DNA of 64,000 nt from CAYXLI01 sp964464925 (GTDB taxonomy: Bacteria > Acidobacteriota > Terriglobia > Bryobacterales > Bryobacteraceae): NCBI GenBank assembly GCA_964464925.1, contig CAYXLI010000017.1, positions 55,588-119,587 on the forward strand, in the 5' to 3' direction. The notes beneath the pieces were generated by a model that was given only the letters and a program-made list of their open reading frames with translations, ran no database searches and had not been told where the DNA came from. A program made the position numbers and the translations under genes. Positions 23,292 through 32,491 of this stretch are shown one piece after another (the first letter of the stretch is position 1; each line of letters begins with the position of its first letter).

Positions 23292-24083
23292 TCAAATTTT
23301 CAGAGTAGTCAGTTCGGATGCGTACTGCAAAAAGGTCCGCATCCCTTCATACTCGCGCTCGCCGAGTTCGAACCGTATCTTCTCGCTCAGGTACTCATGA
23401 GCCAGTTCCTCTTTCATGCCTCTCGGTGCGGCGCCTACGCGCACAATCTCGTCCAGGTGAGCCTTCCCAAACTGATAGGACCGGCGGAACGCGTCTTCCA
23501 TCCACGGCTCTACGTTCTGCTTCTTGCCGGCCCACACGGCAAACACCATCGGCAGCCCTGTATAAGAGGTCCACTCCGCGCCCAGGTCCAAAACGTGGAA
23601 CGGTAGCGTAGCCGGATCCAGGTGCAGCGCCGGATCGCCGATAATCAGTGCGGCGTCTGCCTTCTCCAGCATCGGCGGCAGCTCCGGAGCCATCGAAATC
23701 AGCCGCGGCTCCACCCCATACTTCTTCGCCAGCAAGACGCGGGTCAGCATCACCGAGCTCCGCGAACTGGCATCGGTCGCCAGGGTCCGGATCCGGTCTA
23801 CCGGAACTTGCGAAACCAGTAGGATGCTCCTTACGGCGCCATCACAGGCAATCCCGGTTCCGGGAATCGGGTCCAGGTTCAAACGTTCCAATTCGGCCAC
23901 TGGCACGATGCCAAGGTCGGCTGTCCCGGCGGCCAGGCGGTCGGCGCATTCTGCAGGCACGCAAAACTCCATAGCGAACAAATCTCTCTGTTCGCCATGC
24001 AGCATGCCCCAAACCAGCGGAAGAGTATTGAGGTAACTAACGGCGGCAACCCGCGGTTTATGATCCAAATCGAAGTGTAACAC
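23292..24083 (-). CDS. mqnA: Chorismate dehydratase MqnA
   Basis: First dedicated enzyme of the futalosine menaquinone pathway, dehydrating chorismate to 3-enolpyruvoylbenzoate. The 263-residue chain has the periplasmic-binding-protein-like fold of the family with AVSYLNTLPLVWG near residue 15, ADLGIVPVAE, TDASSRSSVMLTRVLL, and ALIIGDPAL. The start used is GTG; the first strand begins soon after (RVAAVSYLNT), so little can be missing. It is upstream of mqnC in the same operon, and divergent from the NHL-repeat gene 92 bases away. Confidence 0.92.
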   Translation of the reverse strand: MLHFDLDHKPRVAAVSYLNTLPLVWGMLHGEQRDLFAMEFCVPAECADRLAAGTADLGIVPVAELERLNLDPIPGTGIACDGAVRSILLVSQVPVDRIRTLATDASSRSSVMLTRVLLAKKYGVEPRLISMAPELPPMLEKADAALIIGDPALHLDPATLPFHVLDLGAEWTSYTGLPMVFAVWAGKKQNVEPWMEDAFRRSYQFGKAHLDEIVRVGAAPRGMKEELAHEYLSEKIRFELGEREYEGMRTFLQYASELTTLKI

Positions 24084-24098
24084 CGCTTATTCAGATGT

Positions 24099-24127
24099 TT
24101 GCAAGGCCCCTACTGCCGTGCTATTTT
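24099..24127 (+). promoter_or_regulatory. Promoter TTGCAA-17-TATTTT before the NHL-repeat gene
   Basis: The -35 TTGCAA (24099-24104) and -10 TATTTT (24122-24127) are 17 bases apart. The predicted start at about 24134 leaves a leader of some 42 bases, so this gene, unlike many in the window, would not be leaderless. The same -35 hexamer precedes the aroF leader. Confidence 0.5.
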
Positions 24128-24175
24128 CCAAAGAGGCGCTTTCCCGCGTAGCGCGCTAGGTACAGCTACAACTCT

Positions 24176-27100
24176 ATGAAAAAAACGGCTTTCCTTTTGT
24201 CAGCCGCGGTCGTATGGCTAGGAGCCATCCCCGCGGCAGCGCAGACTGCGCTCAATGTAAACCCTTCGCGATCAATCGGGCAGATCACGTTCGAGCAGAC
24301 ACCGCGAACTCAAAATCCCAACCTTGTCGAAGGACGAGAGTTCTATTTTCCCTGGTACGTTGCGGTAGACCGGTCTTCCACTCCCGCGGCGCTCTACGTC
24401 TCGGACCCATTCAATAATCGCGTTCTCGGATGGCGGAATGCGAACGGCTTCGCCAACGGGTCGTTTGCCGATATCGTAATTGGGCAGCCAGACCGCCTGA
24501 CTACAACGCCGGGCGGACCTTCTACGTCACGTGTCACCGGTTTTAGCCTGCCCGGTGCTCTTGCGGTGGATGATAAAGGCAACCTTTATGTGGTTGACTC
24601 CAACAACAACCGCATCCTCCGCTTTCCCAAGCCGTTCAGCCAGGCTGACGACCTCAAGGTTCCCGATATGGTGATCGGCCAGCCCAACTTCAACACGAAC
24701 CCCGCGAATAACGGAGGCGTGTCCGAAAAGTCGATTGCCACGTCCGGCAGTGGAACGATCGCGAATACGGGACTCGTATTCGATAGCTCAGGAAATTTGT
24801 TTTTCTCGGATGCGTTTAATAACCGCGTGTTGCGCTATCCGGCTTCCGCGTTGAACAGCGGTCAGAATTTCCCCTCCGCAGATCTCGTTCTTGGTCAGGC
24901 GAGCTTCAGCACTAACGGCGCCCCCGACAGCAGCCAGCGCACCACCAATCGGTCGGGGCTCCGAACACCCTCCGGAATCGCTATCGACCAGCAGGGCCGT
25001 CTTTATGTGTGCGATGGTCTCTCTCGCGTTTTAGTGTTCACTCCGCCGTTCCTCATCGGCCAAGCCGCCACGCGCCTCATGGGAATCGGACAGGTGCTTC
25101 CGGGCAATGCTGTTTCCCCCACGGTGAGCGAATACACGCTCTCGAACCCGGAGGGCGTCTTCATCTTTAACAACAACCCGATGGTTGTGGATACGCTCAA
25201 TCACCGCATCCTCCGGTACGATCCCTACGACCAGTGGCCGGCCGAGACTCCGGCGGTCGCCGGCAGCACGATCACCCTTTCGCCTCCAGCCAAGGCTGTC
25301 ATCGGACAGATCGACTTCACTCAGAACAAACCCAACAAAGGCCAGCCGGAGCCGAACGAATCTTCGCTGAACCAGCCTCTCTCCGGAACTGTGATTAACA
25401 ATGACATCATCGTGGCCGATGCTGCGAATCACCGCGTCCTGACATTCTCCCAGGGGAACCTCGGTGCCATAGGCGCCGCCGCCAGTCGCGTCCTTGGCCA
25501 GGCGGGCTTTAACTTCAACAGCCCCAACCTGATCGAAGGCAGGGAATTCTTCTTCGCGGCTGGCTTCTCCGCCGGACCCAACATTGGCGGGGACCTCAGC
25601 GATGGTGCAGGCATTGTCATCGACAACGCGTCGAACCCGCCCCGGCTGTATATCGCCGACACGTTCAATAACCGCGTTCTCGGCTTCCGGGATGCACGAA
25701 CGGCCAAGTCGGGCGACAAGGCGGATCTTGTCATCGGGCAACCCGATTTCCAGCGGTCGCTCATCAACTATCCTTCGAATGACGCCGATAAGATGTCTGA
25801 TCAGGGGCTATTCCATCCCTCTGGTCTCGCCGTGGATGCCAGCGGCAATCTGTGGATAGCTGATTCCGGCAACGGCCGCGTACTCCGTTATGCGTCGCCA
25901 TTCACGCAGACTGGCTCGCAGCGTCCGAACCTTGTACTCGGCCAGGCGGGTTTCAGCGGTCAGAAACTGCAGCAGGCAACCGCGACGAACATGTCATTCC
26001 CGTATGGCATCGCCTTTATTGCGGATGGCAGCGTTCTCGTCTCTGATTCGGTCAACAACCGTGTTGTTCTGTTCCGCAAGCCGGCAGGCGGGGATTTCAC
26101 CAACGGCATGCGGGCGGAGAAGGCATTCGGCCAGTTCGACCTGCTCACCGGCTTCCGGGGTACGGGCGATAAGCGTTTCAATAACCCGCGAGGGATTGCC
26201 GTCGATACGGATGATCGCCTCTATGTGATGGACGCCGGTAACAGCCGTCTGGCTATCTACGACCGCGTCGGCAACGCTGGTGTCGATCCCGCCCCTGCTC
26301 TTTCGCTTGGCGGCTTCAGTACTCCGCAAAACGTTTACGTGAGTCCGCAGACTGGTGAGATCTGGGTTGCCGACACGCGCAATAACCGAGTCCTTCGGTT
26401 TCCGCGTTTCGACCGGCTGACTTTCAGTGCCGCTGCTGATTACGGCCTGAATTCCGCCGCCCCTCTGGCGGTTACGCAGGATGCGTTCGGCAATGTGTTC
26501 GTGGTGGAGGCGATCAACCGCGTCACCATGTTCTACAACGCGCTTTCCGCCAAGAATTCCGCCAGCTATAATGACCAGCGTCCGATTTCACCGGGCATGA
26601 TCACGTCGCTGTTTACGCTTGCTCCTGGTGCGGTTAAGTTCTCCGATTCGCTCGCGACTACGCCAGGTTTGCCGCTGCCTACGACGCTGAACGATACCCA
26701 GGTGCTGGTAAATGGCACCCCGGCGCCTCTCTACTTTGTCTCTCCGAATCAGGTGAACTTCGTGGTTCCTTACGGAATCAAGGATGCATCCTCGGCAGAG
26801 GTTCAAGTTGTCAGGGCGTCCACCGGGCAACTGGTGGCGACTTACTCGTTCAGCGTGTCAAACGTGTCGCCCGCACTGTATACTACGAACGCTTCTGGTT
26901 CGGGTGCCTTGGTGGCTTTGAATGAGGACAACACAGTGAACAGCGCGGCCAACCGCATTGCGAAGGGCAAGGTAATCACGCTATTCGGAACCGGAGCCGG
27001 GTTTGTTAGCGGTGCTCCGCCTGATGGTGTCGCAGCCGACGGTCCTGTACCTACTGATTTGAAACCGAGGATCGCCATTCAGAACGACTTCGTTGCGGAT

Positions 27101-27286
27101 GCCGATATCCTCTACTCGGGTCTGGCGCCGGGGTACCCCGGCCTTTGGCAGATCAACTTCAAGGTTCCGGACTTTGTCGTTCCCGGCGATCAGATACCGG
27201 TCGGAATCATCCTGCAAAGCGTGCAAAGCACAATCGGTGAAGGTGGCAAGCGTTTGTCCACGTTCATCTCCGTTAAGCAGCAGTAG
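24176..27286 (+). CDS. Exported NHL-repeat protein with Solibacter-type C-terminal domain
   Basis: A 1036-residue exported protein. Signal peptide about 1-23 (ending AIPAAAQ). Residues about 60-780 are a long series of NHL beta-propeller repeats, each with a phrase like LYV(S/A)D(x)xNNRVL(x)(F/Y) followed by (D)LVIGQP(D/N)F; at least ten copies are visible. Residues about 800-1036 form the C-terminal domain known from many Solibacter proteins (QVNFVVPYGI, ITLFGTGAG, GLAPGYPGLWQINFKVP). NHL propellers bind other macromolecules, so adhesion or envelope interaction is plausible. No enzymatic motif is visible. It stands alone, followed by a strong stem-loop and tRNA-Leu. Confidence 0.85.
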   Translation: MKKTAFLLSAAVVWLGAIPAAAQTALNVNPSRSIGQITFEQTPRTQNPNLVEGREFYFPWYVAVDRSSTPAALYVSDPFNNRVLGWRNANGFANGSFADIVIGQPDRLTTTPGGPSTSRVTGFSLPGALAVDDKGNLYVVDSNNNRILRFPKPFSQADDLKVPDMVIGQPNFNTNPANNGGVSEKSIATSGSGTIANTGLVFDSSGNLFFSDAFNNRVLRYPASALNSGQNFPSADLVLGQASFSTNGAPDSSQRTTNRSGLRTPSGIAIDQQGRLYVCDGLSRVLVFTPPFLIGQAATRLMGIGQVLPGNAVSPTVSEYTLSNPEGVFIFNNNPMVVDTLNHRILRYDPYDQWPAETPAVAGSTITLSPPAKAVIGQIDFTQNKPNKGQPEPNESSLNQPLSGTVINNDIIVADAANHRVLTFSQGNLGAIGAAASRVLGQAGFNFNSPNLIEGREFFFAAGFSAGPNIGGDLSDGAGIVIDNASNPPRLYIADTFNNRVLGFRDARTAKSGDKADLVIGQPDFQRSLINYPSNDADKMSDQGLFHPSGLAVDASGNLWIADSGNGRVLRYASPFTQTGSQRPNLVLGQAGFSGQKLQQATATNMSFPYGIAFIADGSVLVSDSVNNRVVLFRKPAGGDFTNGMRAEKAFGQFDLLTGFRGTGDKRFNNPRGIAVDTDDRLYVMDAGNSRLAIYDRVGNAGVDPAPALSLGGFSTPQNVYVSPQTGEIWVADTRNNRVLRFPRFDRLTFSAAADYGLNSAAPLAVTQDAFGNVFVVEAINRVTMFYNALSAKNSASYNDQRPISPGMITSLFTLAPGAVKFSDSLATTPGLPLPTTLNDTQVLVNGTPAPLYFVSPNQVNFVVPYGIKDASSAEVQVVRASTGQLVATYSFSVSNVSPALYTTNASGSGALVALNEDNTVNSAANRIAKGKVITLFGTGAGFVSGAPPDGVAADGPVPTDLKPRIAIQNDFVADADILYSGLAPGYPGLWQINFKVPDFVVPGDQIPVGIILQSVQSTIGEGGKRLSTFISVKQQ

Positions 27287-27296
27287 TTGCGTTTGT

Positions 27297-27330
27297 GGCG
27301 GAAGCCGGACCCGCAATCCCGGCTTCCGCC
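27297..27330 (+). terminator. 12-bp stem-loop after the NHL-repeat gene
   Basis: GGCGGAAGCCGG (27297-27308) pairs perfectly with CCGGCTTCCGCC (27319-27330) around a 10-base loop. It starts 10 bases after the stop. No T-run follows, so it is either a non-canonical terminator or an mRNA-stabilising hairpin. Confidence 0.4.
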
Positions 27331-27496
27331 GCAAGCCATCCCCGACGAACCCCGCCGAAATCTATCCGTTTTTCATTTACTCCTACGTGAGACGCTCATT
27401 CTGGTGAGAACTGCGCCACTTGCCGGCGCCAGAGACAAATGGGTTCGTTTCGCAGTCCGATACGGAAGTGGAGGATGAATTCGAAACTGAAGATGT

Positions 27497-27585
27497 TGGT
27501 GGCGAAGGTGGGGGTCGAACCCACACGTACAGTGAAGTACGCCAGATTTTGAGTCTGGTGCGTCTGCCAGTTCCGCCACTTCGCC
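27497..27585 (-). tRNA. tRNA-Leu (anticodon CAA)
   Basis: A complete class II tRNA on the minus strand. The acceptor stem GGCGAAG pairs with CTTCGCC, discriminator A is followed by an encoded CCA (27497-27499), the anticodon stem CCAGA/TCTGG encloses loop CTCAAAA with anticodon CAA for UUG codons, a long variable arm is present, and the T-loop reads GGTTCGACCC. No integrase or repeated tRNA fragment is seen nearby, so it is not the edge of an island. Confidence 0.96.
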
Positions 27586-27601
27586 AACGGCTGGTTTTTT
27601 T

Positions 27602-27610
27602 ATGATAGCA
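27602..27610 (-). promoter_or_regulatory. Extended -10 (TGC-TATCAT) before tRNA-Leu
   Basis: On the minus strand TGCTATCAT lies about 16 bases before the first tRNA base and matches an extended -10 element. No convincing -35 is seen. Confidence 0.4.
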
Positions 27611-27701
27611 ACTATCTTGGCAAAGAGTCGATCTCTTCCAAGGTCACGTACTTGCGCGACCCGGGTGAAATGCGCTCACGGTAAGTGTCACCGGCGCCGA
27701 C

Positions 27702-27707
27702 TACAAT
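27702..27707 (+). promoter_or_regulatory. -10 box TACAAT before the HtrA-like gene
   Basis: TACAAT lies 7 bases before the ATG at 27715, supporting that start over an upstream in-frame one at 27685 and implying a leaderless mRNA. Confidence 0.5.
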
Positions 27708-27714
27708 TAGTTCA

Positions 27715-29088
27715 ATGGTCCGGCGATTGTTGTGCCTGCCGATATTCCTGATGTCTGTGTCGGGGCAAACTGCTCCCGAGAAGAATCCCTTGGCCGAGTT
27801 CAGCCGCTCTGTCCGCACACTCACTGACAGGGTCTCGCCTGCCGTTGTGCAGATCCTTGTGAACAGCTACGGTCCGGTGGAAGATGACGAGGGACAGCAT
27901 GTGGCGCTGTTTTCCAAGCAGCGGTCCAGTGGATCCGGAGTGATCGTCGACCCGGAGGGCTACATCATCACCAATGCGCATGTCGTTAAGAGCGCGGTAC
28001 GGGTCCGTGTGGTCATCAACAGCCGCCGCTATATGGAAGCTCCGGCCGACGCGAAAATCCTGGGCATCGATCCGGAAACGGATCTGGCTGTCATCAAGGT
28101 TGAGAAGACGAATTTGGCCGCCATGCCGTTCGGCAACTCCGGCAATCTTCGGCAGGGAGATATCGTACTCGCGCTTGGCAGCCCGTTGGGATTGAAGAAT
28201 TCCGTGTCGATGGGTGTGGTCTCCGCGCCGGCACGCCAGATCAGCGAAGACAACCCGGTTCCATACATCCAAACCGACGCGTCCATCAACCCGGGCAACA
28301 GCGGGGGAGCTCTGGTCAGCGTGGAAGGCAGACTCATGGGTATCAACTCGTTTATCTTCACGCAATCCGGCGGGAGTCAGGGACTGGGCTTCGCAATTCC
28401 CTCGAACATTGTGCGGAACGTCTATAACCAGCTACGCAAACAGGGCCACGTGCATCGCGGAATGATTGGCGCGTATGTACAGGACATCACACCGATGCTA
28501 GCTTCCGGGCTTAAGCTCCCAAGGCACGCCGGAGTGATGGTGACAGATGTTCTGCCGGACGGACCCGCCGGGCAGGCTGGCCTGAAGCCGAAAGACATCA
28601 TCCTCGCCCTGGATGGCCGCCGTATCGAATACGCACGCGATTTCGAACTGGTCTTCTACCGCCGGCAGAAGGGCGACACGATTACCGTACGTGTGCTGCG
28701 CGACGGCGTAGAATTACCGAAGCCGCTTCGCATTCAGGTGGACGAAGAAGAGGACATGGGCGACCAGATTGCCGGGAATGTAAACGTAGAAAACAACCTT
28801 GTGCCGAGGCTCGGGATCTTGTGTGTGGAGATCGACGAACGCCTTGCCAAGATGGTTAGCGACCTTCGCCAGGCGAGCGGTCTTGTAGTTGCTGCGAAGG
28901 CGCCGGAAGGCCAGGGCCGCTACCTGGACTTGCAACCCGGCGACGTGATCCACGGAATGAACGACGATGAGGTCCGCTCGCTCGAGGCGTTCCGGAAAAA
29001 TGTGCTCGCGCTCAAGACGGGGGATCCCGTCGCTCTGCTCATCGAGCGCAACGGCACTCTGCGGTACATCACCTTCGAAATGGAATAG
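27715..29088 (+). CDS. DegP/HtrA-like serine protease with two PDZ domains
   Basis: Periplasmic S1C-family protease or chaperone of 457 residues. Signal peptide about 1-18, then a trypsin-like domain with all three catalytic residues visible: His89 in TNAHVV, Asp123 in TDLAVIKV and Ser197 in NPGNSGG. A first PDZ domain follows (about 250-340, GVMVTDVLPDGPAGQAG), then a second weaker one (about 360-457, VVAAKAPEGQG, LQPGDVIHGMN). It handles misfolded envelope proteins in known homologues. It is a single gene with its own TACAAT box. The second PDZ region is divergent, so binding specificity cannot be predicted. Confidence 0.9.
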   Translation: MVRRLLCLPIFLMSVSGQTAPEKNPLAEFSRSVRTLTDRVSPAVVQILVNSYGPVEDDEGQHVALFSKQRSSGSGVIVDPEGYIITNAHVVKSAVRVRVVINSRRYMEAPADAKILGIDPETDLAVIKVEKTNLAAMPFGNSGNLRQGDIVLALGSPLGLKNSVSMGVVSAPARQISEDNPVPYIQTDASINPGNSGGALVSVEGRLMGINSFIFTQSGGSQGLGFAIPSNIVRNVYNQLRKQGHVHRGMIGAYVQDITPMLASGLKLPRHAGVMVTDVLPDGPAGQAGLKPKDIILALDGRRIEYARDFELVFYRRQKGDTITVRVLRDGVELPKPLRIQVDEEEDMGDQIAGNVNVENNLVPRLGILCVEIDERLAKMVSDLRQASGLVVAAKAPEGQGRYLDLQPGDVIHGMNDDEVRSLEAFRKNVLALKTGDPVALLIERNGTLRYITFEME

Positions 29089-29091
29089 AGT

Positions 29092-30201
29092 TTATTCCGT
29101 CCAGAGCGCCGGCTGGCGAACAAACCAATTACGAATCACTTCCATCACTTGCGAATCCGGCCGCAGGCGCTTCCATAGGTCGAGCCAGTCCTGGCGCTTG
29201 TATGCCCGCCCGGCAAATAGCAGTGCAGGCTGGCGCATAGGCCACTGGTCGAAGTACATCACATCCGGCGCCAGCGGCCATTTCGATTTATCGGCGATGA
29301 AAGGAGCCATGTATTCCACGCCCTTCTTCATGCCGCGGCCATCTGGCGTTTCGTACTGCCAGAGGCCGAGCAATTCGCACGTCGTTGCCATCGCATCGAG
29401 GTTGAACAGCGAATAGCCGTACGGCTTGGTGCGGCGGAGTTCCTGCGGAAAGCTGCCATCTGGAGCCATTTGCGAGGGCAGCAGGACCTCTTCCCAGCGC
29501 TTACTGGTGAACTGGATGAGTTCGGAGTTGCCGGTCAGAAGGGCGAAAGCTGCGGCCTGCATATTCCAGCACGTCGCGTGGTTGTTCTTCGAATCGCGTT
29601 CGTCTTTCCCGTAAGGATGTGTGGTCATCCAAGTGAGGTAATCGCGAAACCAGGCGAGCACGTCCCGGTATTCCGGGCCGCTCAGAGCGGGCTTGACGAT
29701 TGGAATTGCTTTTGTGACTTCCACAAGGTGGATGGTGTCGATGATGCCAACCCCGCGCCCTGTCACACGTCCCTTGATGGCTTGGGCGTATTGCAGGTTC
29801 GGATTCATGCGCGTTTCAGGAGAGACGAACCATGCGCGCAAGTGCTTTGCCGCGTGCTCTGCGAACTCCTCGCGATGGGCCAGGCGGTACGCAGCCGCCA
29901 GCGCGGGCACCTCCACACTCAAGCGCATCAGCAGTTCGCGGTGCAAAACGAAGTTATCGGGATTCGTCATGCCGTCGCGTTGAATATAAGGACCGTCCGG
30001 ATTTTTCGGATCGGGCCACCAGTAGTCACCTTCGGAGAAAAAGTCGTGCGGACCGCCAGCGCTCCTTCCGGCGCGTGCGGACGTCACGGTTGCGGGCGCC
30101 TTCTTCAGAAACTCGGAGGCCGCATCTACAACGCGCTTCTTCTCAAGGTCTTCCGCTGCCAGTGCCGCTGTGGGCAGGCTCAGGAACGTACGTCGTCGCA
30201 T
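29092..30201 (-). CDS. Alginate lyase family protein (PL5-like)
   Basis: Exported polysaccharide-lyase-like protein of 369 residues. The N-terminus RRRTFLSLPTAALA resembles a Tat signal. The alpha-helical toroid fold typical of PL5-type enzymes is suggested by DPKNPDGPYIQRDG, LRAWF(V)SPETRMNPNLQYAQAIKG, and NNHATCWNMQAAAFALLTGN, the last containing the likely catalytic Asn-His pair. The substrate may be alginate or another uronic-acid polymer. It begins 7 bases after the cinA stop, so it is likely the last gene of the rimO-yacG-pgpA-propeller-cinA operon, and is convergent with the HtrA-like gene (3-base gap). Confidence 0.82.
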   Translation of the reverse strand: MRRRTFLSLPTAALAAEDLEKKRVVDAASEFLKKAPATVTSARAGRSAGGPHDFFSEGDYWWPDPKNPDGPYIQRDGMTNPDNFVLHRELLMRLSVEVPALAAAYRLAHREEFAEHAAKHLRAWFVSPETRMNPNLQYAQAIKGRVTGRGVGIIDTIHLVEVTKAIPIVKPALSGPEYRDVLAWFRDYLTWMTTHPYGKDERDSKNNHATCWNMQAAAFALLTGNSELIQFTSKRWEEVLLPSQMAPDGSFPQELRRTKPYGYSLFNLDAMATTCELLGLWQYETPDGRGMKKGVEYMAPFIADKSKWPLAPDVMYFDQWPMRQPALLFAGRAYKRQDWLDLWKRLRPDSQVMEVIRNWFVRQPALWTE

Positions 30202-30208
30202 GCGCCCT

Positions 30209-31441
30209 TCAGCCTATCAGCTTGAGGCGGAGGAGGTCGAGCGCATACTGCGCGGCCAGGGTGCGGACGCGATCGCGATCTCCGAAGAACTGAAACCGTT
30301 TTGCCATCGTGTCATCCGGACCGGCAATGCCGATAACGACCGTTCCAACCGGCGTTGTCTCGGTGCCACCCTCCGGACCGGCCACGCCCGTGACCGAGAG
30401 CGCATAGTCGGAACCGCTCGCCTGCCTTGCCTTGTCTGCCATGGCGATGGCGACGGGTTCGCTCACCGCGCCGTACTGCTGCAACAGATCTGCGGAAACG
30501 CCGAGAGACTCCTTCATGCGATTCGTATAGGTGATGTAGCCTCCGATGAAGTACCGGCTACTGCCCGGCACGGCGGTGAAACGTTTCGCTAAAGAGCCGC
30601 CCGTGCAACTCTCGGCTACCGAAACGGTCGCGCCCTTCTGGAGGAGCAACTCGCCTACGGCCTCTTCGAGCAACTGGCCTGTACGAGTATAGAGCCGCGT
30701 GCCGAGCAGCGGTTCGATCTTTGCAGCAACCTCGCTCACCAACGCCTCGGCTTCTTCCGCTGTCGCGCAGCGGGCCCGGAGGTGAATCTGTATGTCGCCC
30801 GCGGCGGCCAGCACCGTGGTGACCGGGTTGGTGTACTGCGTATATACGGGCGCGATCATCTGGTCCAGATCCGATTCCCCCATTCCGGCGACGCGCATGT
30901 GAATCGTGCGAATCACCATGGGAGGAAGCACTTTTTCCAGCCGTGGGAGGGCTTGCTGCTCCCACATCGCCCTCATCTCTCTCGGTGGGCCCGGCAGCAA
31001 CATCACAATGCGGCCGTCCCGCGAGAACCACTGGCCCGGCGCGGTGCCCCGGTCGTTGTTGAGAATCTCGGCACCATCCAGAATGAATGCCTGGCGCTTG
31101 TTGTTCTCGGCCATCGATCTTTTCAGACGGGCAAACAGCTCGGCGATCCAGGCGACCACCTCGGGATGGAACGTTTGGCCGACGCCGAGTGCCGCGGCTA
31201 CAGCATCCCGCGTCACGTCGTCCTCGGTTGGTCCGAGGCCGCCCGTCAGAATAAGGATGTCCGACCTCTCCAGTCCTTGCCGGATGACGGCGGCAAGGCG
31301 CTCGCGATCATCGCCAACAATCGCCTTCTGGACTACTTCGACGCCGAGGGTGTTGAGCTGGTGCGTGAGGTAGAGAGAATTCGTGTCGATCTTGTCGGGC
31401 GTGAGCATCTCCGACCCGACGGCGATAATCTCGGCGTTCAT
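30209..31441 (-). CDS. cinA: CinA family protein (NMN deamidase / competence-damage protein)
   Basis: Two-domain protein of 410 residues. The N-terminal molybdopterin-binding-like domain has AVGSEMLTP and LTGGLGPTEDDVT, which in homologues has ADP-ribose pyrophosphatase activity. The C-terminal CinA domain (about 250-410) has the VSVAESCTGG start, AVPGSSRYFIGG and GVAGPEGGTETTPVGTV, associated with nicotinamide-mononucleotide deamidation. It follows the propeller gene with TAAATG, no spacing. CinA is also linked with recA and transformation in other bacteria, but no recA is nearby. Confidence 0.93.
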   Translation of the reverse strand: MNAEIIAVGSEMLTPDKIDTNSLYLTHQLNTLGVEVVQKAIVGDDRERLAAVIRQGLERSDILILTGGLGPTEDDVTRDAVAAALGVGQTFHPEVVAWIAELFARLKRSMAENNKRQAFILDGAEILNNDRGTAPGQWFSRDGRIVMLLPGPPREMRAMWEQQALPRLEKVLPPMVIRTIHMRVAGMGESDLDQMIAPVYTQYTNPVTTVLAAAGDIQIHLRARCATAEEAEALVSEVAAKIEPLLGTRLYTRTGQLLEEAVGELLLQKGATVSVAESCTGGSLAKRFTAVPGSSRYFIGGYITYTNRMKESLGVSADLLQQYGAVSEPVAIAMADKARQASGSDYALSVTGVAGPEGGTETTPVGTVVIGIAGPDDTMAKRFQFFGDRDRVRTLAAQYALDLLRLKLIG

Positions 31442-32470
31442 TTAGGGCGTAGGCCTGCCGGCGATATTCGCATCCACGCGGAACAGCGCGTTGGTGGTGG
31501 CCACTATCACGGAGCGTGCCGGTGAGAAGGCGAGCCCAACGATATTCGGGCCTGAGAGGAACAACTCCGCCTTGCGTTCCTTGTCGATGCGGACTACGCC
31601 TCGACGGCCTCCAATGGAGGCTGCCACGTAGAGCCGGTCTTCGGCGTCGAACGCAATTCCCTGCGGCCGGCCGAGGCCTCGATAAAAGATCTCGACTTCG
31701 CCTTCGGGAGAGACGCGATGTACTGAATCGAAGCTCGAAGTGGTGGGTCCAGTGACGTACAGGTAGTTATCCGGACCGAAAGCCAGGTGGTACGCGGCGA
31801 TTGACGGCTCCAGCGTGGTAAACACGTAGATCTGCCGGTTCGGTGCGATTTTGAAGATGGTGCCGCTGCGGTCCCCCACGTACAGATTGCCTTCGGCGTC
31901 GAAAGCCAGGCCCGTAGCCACGCCCATGCCTTCCACATAGACCGACATCGAACCGGTCGGCGTCACCTGGTAAACAATGCCTTCGTGACGGCTGGACACG
32001 TAGAGCATGCCCTCCCGATCAAAGGTCATGCCGGTAGCGTTCATCACGTCAGTGAGGAACGGCCGAACGTTATAATTCAGATCCACCTTAAAGACCGAAA
32101 CGGGCGTTTTCTGGCCGCGCGTTCCGCTGAACGTGCAGTAGATGTTGCCCATCGCATCAATCGCCGGATTGGCCACCGGATGCATGCCGTCGGCGATCTG
32201 AATGCCGATGTCACAGAACCAGGGGGTGCTCGCGTCTGAGCCGTCTCCCACCACCAGTTCGCCCACGGCGGCGCCTTCGGGCACACGCGCAATAACGAAC
32301 GAGTTGGAGCCTATGATGATAGGCGCAGTCAGGTCGCCTATCTTAACCTGGGGAGGCACCTGTCTAGCCAGGCCCTTTCCTCGAATCTGAAACTCACCGC
32401 CCGGGATTGCGGCCAAAGGCGTCACTTTTTCTATCACTGCTTGATCTTCCGTTTCTTTCCGCTTTGCCAT
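31442..32470 (-). CDS. NHL/SMP-30-like beta-propeller with N-terminal IPT-like domain
   Basis: A 342-residue protein. Residues about 10-85 form an immunoglobulin-like IPT/TIG domain (VTPLAAIPGGEFQIRGKGL). From about 95 on come propeller blades with phrases such as LAFDAEGNLYVGDRSGTIFKI and IAFDAEDRLYVAAS. No signal peptide is seen, so it may be cytoplasmic. The ATG chosen is 18 bases inside a longer TTG-started frame that begins just after the pgpA stop. It is embedded between pgpA and cinA in a tight operon, which gives no clear function. Confidence 0.75.
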   Translation of the reverse strand: MAKRKETEDQAVIEKVTPLAAIPGGEFQIRGKGLARQVPPQVKIGDLTAPIIIGSNSFVIARVPEGAAVGELVVGDGSDASTPWFCDIGIQIADGMHPVANPAIDAMGNIYCTFSGTRGQKTPVSVFKVDLNYNVRPFLTDVMNATGMTFDREGMLYVSSRHEGIVYQVTPTGSMSVYVEGMGVATGLAFDAEGNLYVGDRSGTIFKIAPNRQIYVFTTLEPSIAAYHLAFGPDNYLYVTGPTTSSFDSVHRVSPEGEVEIFYRGLGRPQGIAFDAEDRLYVAASIGGRRGVVRIDKERKAELFLSGPNIVGLAFSPARSVIVATTNALFRVDANIAGRPTP

Positions 32471-32491
32471 GGGTTTCCAGCGAGCCAACGT

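Noticed and set aside
24400..26420. Repeated phrases in the NHL gene as a CRISPR or DNA repeat array
   Set aside because: Similarity is at protein level with variable spacing and codons; it reflects propeller blades.
27497..27700. tRNA-Leu as an integration site for a genomic island
   Set aside because: No integrase, no direct repeat of the tRNA end and no change in composition next to it.
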